From positions 1-64,000 of the forward strand of contig NZ_BTTW01000013.1 in the NCBI RefSeq assembly GCF_036245865.1: 64,000 nucleotides of DNA, read 5' to 3'. The stretch is from Corallococcus caeni. GTDB taxonomy: Bacteria > Myxococcota > Myxococcia > Myxococcales > Myxococcaceae. The notes below the pieces were generated by a model that did no database searches, was not told the origin of the DNA, and was given only the letters and a program-made list of their open reading frames with translations. Below are positions 61,601 through 64,000 of the stretch, piece by piece. Position 1 is the first letter of the stretch, and each line of letters begins with the position of its first letter. Position numbers and translations under genes: made by a program.

Positions 61601-64000
61601 TCGTAGACGGACGCCTCCAGCTCCGTCTGGGACGCGGCGCTGGGTGCGGTGATGCCGTTCGTCTTGCCGTCCTGGTTGATGGCGGAGGCGCGGATGACGC
61701 CGTGGATCTGATCGCCGTCGCGCAGCGCCGCCTCCAGCGGCTTGAGGACGACGACGCCCACGCCCTCGCCCGGCACGAAGCCGTTGGCACCCGCGGCGAA
61801 CGACTTGCACTTGCCGTCCACCGACAGCATCTGCGCGTTGCTCGCGTAGATGTGGAAGTTGGGCATCGTGGAGACGTAGACGCCGCCCGCGAGCGCCATC
61901 TCCGTCTCACCGGCGAGCAGGCTCTGGCAGGCCAGGTGGATGGACACCAGCGACGAGGAGCAGGCCGTGTTGATGGCCATGCTCGGGCCCTTCAGGTTGA
62001 GGAAGTACGCGATGCGCGCCGCGAGGATGGACGTGTCGTTGCCCCAGATGGCCTGGGCCTCGCGCTTGATGCCGGCCTGGGCCATGCGCAGGCCGTAGTC
62101 GCCCACGTCGACCCCGACGTAGACGCCGCAGCGCTTCTCCGACATGGACCGCGCCGCGTAGCCCGCGTCCTCCAGCGCCTTCCACGCCTCCTCCAGGAAC
62201 ACGCGCTGCTGCGGGTCGGACAGGTCCGCCTCGCGCCCCGCGATGTTGAAGAAGGCCGCGTCGAACTTGTCGATGTCGTCGAGCACCGCGCCGTAGCGGC
62301 AGTTCGTCGCGTCGAGGTTGCGCGGATCCGGGTCGTAGTACGCGTCGATGTCCCAGCGGTCCTTGGGAATCTCGCCGACCAGGTTGTCGCCCGCGGCCAG
62401 CCGCTTCCAGAAGGTGTCCAGGTCGGGCGCACCGGGGAAGCGCCCGGACATGCCGATGACGGCGATGGAGCGCGAGGACGGACGGGACGCGGGGGCCTCA
62501 CGCACCGGCTGTGCCTGGGGCGCGGGAGGGGGCACCGTCGCGAGGACCGGCCTCGGAGCTTCCACTTGCGGCCGGGGCGCGTACGCGGGCGGCGGCTCCG
62601 GGTTGACGAAGACCGGTTCAGGCTCCCGCGCGGGCGGCGCCACCGCGGCGGCCTGGGGCTTCGCCGCGTCGAGGAGGGACAGGATGTGGCGGGCCAGGGC
62701 GCGGACGCTCGAGTAGTCGAAGACGACCGTGATGGGCAGTTCGAGGTCGAACGCCTCGCTGATCCGTTCGATCATCCCGGCGCCGGTGATGGAGTCGACG
62801 CCGTAGTCCGAGAACGGCACCTCCGGGTTGATGACGTCCGAGCTGACGCTGAGCGCCTCGCTGGTGAGCTGGCCGATGCGGCGCTCCACCTCCGCGAGCG
62901 ACGGCCCCGTCCGCACGGGCACCGCCTGCGGTGGCGGACGGGCCTCCACGGGTGCGCGGACCGGCTCCGGGGGCCGGGCGACCTCGCGCCCCTGCGCCGG
63001 ACGGCGGCCCGCGACCGCGACGGGCTCCTCCTGGGAGACGCCCAGCTTCGCCAGCGCCTCCAGTGAGCCCTTGAAGGCGACCACCTGGGGCGCGCTGCTC
63101 GCGAGCACCTGGCGCAGGGCCTCCAGACCCTCGGCGACCTCGATGGAGTGCACGCCACGCAGCTCCATGGCGCGCTGGTACTTCGGATCCGTGACGGCGC
63201 CCACGGAGCCCCAGTAGCCCCAGTTGACGACGCTCACGGGGAAGCGCGCGGAGCGGCCCAGCCACCCGGCGAAGGTGTCCTGGAACAGCGAGGCCGCGGC
63301 GTAGTTGCCCTGCCCCGCGTTCCCCGAGAAGGACTGGATGGACGAGAAGAACACCAGGAAGTCGAGCGGCTCGTCCTTCAGCACCTGGGCCAGCACCGCG
63401 CTGCCCCGGACCTTGGCATCCATCGCCTCCACGAACGCCGTGACGTCCATGCGCTCGATGGGCGCGTCGCGGAGGACCAGCGCGGAGTGCACCACGCCAT
63501 GGACCGCCCCGAAGCGCGCCTTCGCCTGGGCCATCACGTCCCGCATGCTCGCGGGGCGCGTGACGTCCGCGCGGACGTGCAGCACGCGGGCCCCGCGCGC
63601 CTCCATCGCCGCGATGCGCTCGCGCTGTCCTTCCGTCAGTGGGCCGCGTCCGGTGAGGACCAGCCGCGCCTGGAAGCGCCCGGCCAGGTCCTCCGCGAGC
63701 GCCAGCCCGATGCCGCCCAGGCCGCCGACGATGACGTAGACGCCGCCCTGGCGCAGGACTCCGTCCCCCGCCGCCTCGAGCCTTGCGGGAACGAGCTGCC
63801 GGACGTGACGGCGTCCCTCGCGCAAGGCCACGTCCAGACGGCCCTTGTGCTCAGGCTCCGCGACCAGCTGGGAGACGAGGACGCCCGGGGCATGGAGCGC
63901 GTCGCGCGCCCCCACGTCGATGCAGCTCACCGCCAGTTGCGGGTGTTCCTTCGCCAGTGACTTGCACAGGCCGTGGAGGCTGGCGCCGGACGGACGCGCC
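58696..64000 (-). CDS. trans-AT PKS A, 3' part: KR-ACP-KS-(ACP-like)-MT-ACP (start outside window)
   Basis: The frame is open to the right edge; the residues just before the first internal GTG (PSGASLHGLCKSLAKEHPQ) are ordinary KR sequence, so the gene continues outside. The visible 1767 residues hold a KR (GGLGGIG; SSIQSFSGNAGQGNYAAAS; LRD, the Asp of B-type KRs), ACP1 (DYGVDSITG, near nucleotide 62803) and a KS (NTACSSS, EAHGSGT, KTNVGHT). After these come a Ser-less ACP-like insert (nucleotides about 60820-61046), a C-methyltransferase (EVGAGTGGT, about 59770) and ACP2 (FGVDSIF, about 59010). There is no AT. The module KS-MT-ACP would give an alpha-methyl beta-keto unit. The C-terminal helix (GLLDRIEAGELNLDAVERFV) is a docking element. 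Its stop overlaps the start of PKS/NRPS B. Confidence 0.94.
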   Translation of the reverse strand, partial: ARPSGASLHGLCKSLAKEHPQLAVSCIDVGARDALHAPGVLVSQLVAEPEHKGRLDVALREGRRHVRQLVPARLEAAGDGVLRQGGVYVIVGGLGGIGLALAEDLAGRFQARLVLTGRGPLTEGQRERIAAMEARGARVLHVRADVTRPASMRDVMAQAKARFGAVHGVVHSALVLRDAPIERMDVTAFVEAMDAKVRGSAVLAQVLKDEPLDFLVFFSSIQSFSGNAGQGNYAAASLFQDTFAGWLGRSARFPVSVVNWGYWGSVGAVTDPKYQRAMELRGVHSIEVAEGLEALRQVLASSAPQVVAFKGSLEALAKLGVSQEEPVAVAGRRPAQGREVARPPEPVRAPVEARPPPQAVPVRTGPSLAEVERRIGQLTSEALSVSSDVINPEVPFSDYGVDSITGAGMIERISEAFDLELPITVVFDYSSVRALARHILSLLDAAKPQAAAVAPPAREPEPVFVNPEPPPAYAPRPQVEAPRPVLATVPPPAPQAQPVREAPASRPSSRSIAVIGMSGRFPGAPDLDTFWKRLAAGDNLVGEIPKDRWDIDAYYDPDPRNLDATNCRYGAVLDDIDKFDAAFFNIAGREADLSDPQQRVFLEEAWKALEDAGYAARSMSEKRCGVYVGVDVGDYGLRMAQAGIKREAQAIWGNDTSILAARIAYFLNLKGPSMAINTACSSSLVSIHLACQSLLAGETEMALAGGVYVSTMPNFHIYASNAQMLSVDGKCKSFAAGANGFVPGEGVGVVVLKPLEAALRDGDQIHGVIRASAINQDGKTNGITAPSAASQTELEASVYEAAGCDPATITFVEAHGSGTRLGDPIEVKALTDAFRRWTDKRGYCALGSVKTNVGHTIAAAGIAGVLKVLLSLRHGAIPPSLHFDTPNEFIDFKNSPFVVNTRLKPWEPAPSAPRRAAVSSFGFSGTNAHLLIEAPPEQPAPSAAHGPQLLPLSARTPEALKAAATRLADLLRRQQPSRPSAARGDSSRIREALLEAAASILDVPASALDPERPFEEAGFDVVQLAAFADEIGRRLDVEVRPRLFIECPTLASLERHLAERQRGASVEVLPEGTPVSLSDVAYTLQVGREAMPERLAVVARDVTEAIDALTRFAQGQTAPGLFTGKVDAALPLAGLLSEGRAGTAFLQVAMEERQLSTLAQLWSMGVELPWRTLHGAERPRKVSLPTYPFARVRHWFPESRPVTQEAVSLLTPRVEQALRDSTVRELPPPASREDYERFNSLMLLGFFQRMGVLLRSGERYTVDGLRTKLRVAPGYTRLFSALLNILARAGYVQLAGADVTTLPALDAAAPHLERQSLQARGERLVAQAPMTAPHVAIMWACSERYGEVLRGEIPATDLLFPQSSMRLMGPMYKGNPVADYFNALVADSLRQYVAERLAQLPDGGKIRILEVGAGTGGTTDLALKALSQYADRIVYTYTDVSRSFVQYGRENFRYGFMEYSVLDIEKDVVPQGYAAGAYDVVLAANVLHATEELRQTLRNVKTLLRPGGWLLLNEVTTVHDFSTVAFGLLPGWWRFKDDLRLQDAPLLSSDQWRSVLGAEGFPKVVVLGHPDQHRSDLGQNIIIGERDRRSLATAARTLSAPATVSPSVVTNGHASVGQGTPVSTPRGARPDLESVIASCVEAVVANGAVQLDPSKPFQDFGVDSIFAVSIIERINAALGIALRSTDLFNYASVSKLAEHIRATFPAADPGARPAPAPEPVSAGTPIVVQAKPEPAPAGDDGLLGLLDRIEAGELNLDAVERFVGGAS

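Noticed and set aside
1-64000. CRISPR arrays, tRNA/rRNA genes, transposases or prophage genes
   Set aside because: No regularly spaced repeats, no cloverleaf-like or rRNA-like stretches and no transposase-like proteins were recognised on reading both strands.

Overview
The window is very GC-rich, with G/C-dominated third codon positions. It is filled almost end to end by modular polyketide synthase (PKS) and nonribosomal peptide synthetase (NRPS) genes. The very large hybrid proteins, the mix of cis-AT and trans-AT modules, the HMG-CoA-synthase type beta-branching cassette and the fused AT-AT-enoylreductase all suggest a myxobacterium (Myxococcus, Corallococcus or Pyxidicoccus type). That assignment is inference from style, because there is no rRNA or other marker in the window.

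Left arm, 1-11709, plus strand: the tail of an NRPS (A-PCP, start outside the window), a cis-AT PKS module (KS-AT-KR-ACP), a divergent serine-hydroxymethyltransferase-like PLP enzyme, and an NRPS ending in an unpaired condensation domain (C-A-PCP-C). These four genes overlap or nearly abut and form one operon. The A-domain code in the last NRPS looks like a modified serine code, so the SHMT-like enzyme may make its unusual amino acid.

Centre-left, 11710-14560: a small islet of non-assembly-line genes. It holds a long imperfect hairpin, a 438-residue protein of uncertain function with atypical codon use, a two-domain VOC/glyoxalase-fold protein, and a thioredoxin followed by a textbook terminator.

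Right arm, 64000 down to 14560, minus strand: a trans-AT PKS/NRPS system. In transcription order it contains PKS A (runs off the right edge; KR-ACP-KS-MT-ACP visible), PKS/NRPS B (KS-ACP-C-A(Ser)-PCP), PKS C (KS-dead KR-ACP) and two paralogous small proteins of unknown family. An oppositely oriented secreted DUF1579-like gene follows. A second transcription block then starts at 47510: AT-AT-ER, donor ACP, decarboxylating KS, HMG-CoA synthase homologue, two enoyl-CoA hydratase homologues (ECH1, ECH2), and three giant PKSs, D (KS-AT-like region-ACP-KS-ACP-KS-DH-KR-MT-ACP), E (KS-ACP-KS0-DH-half KR) and F (rest of KR-ACP-KS-DH-KR-MT-ACP). The PKS modules have no AT of their own and are expected to be loaded by the free-standing AT. 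The cassette would install a methyl-type beta-branch. No thioesterase is visible in either arm. The two arms converge, and it is open whether they make one product or two.

Points most worth a second look: a ketoreductase split between two proteins at an in-frame TGA; three phosphopantetheine-less ACP-like domains embedded behind ketosynthases; an AT-shaped but nucleophile-less region after the first KS of PKS D; the SHMT homologue that has lost key catalytic residues; and the pair of CxxC small proteins. No gene-free stretch exceeds 300 bases. No tRNA, rRNA, CRISPR array, transposase, regulator, transporter or phosphopantetheinyl transferase was seen.
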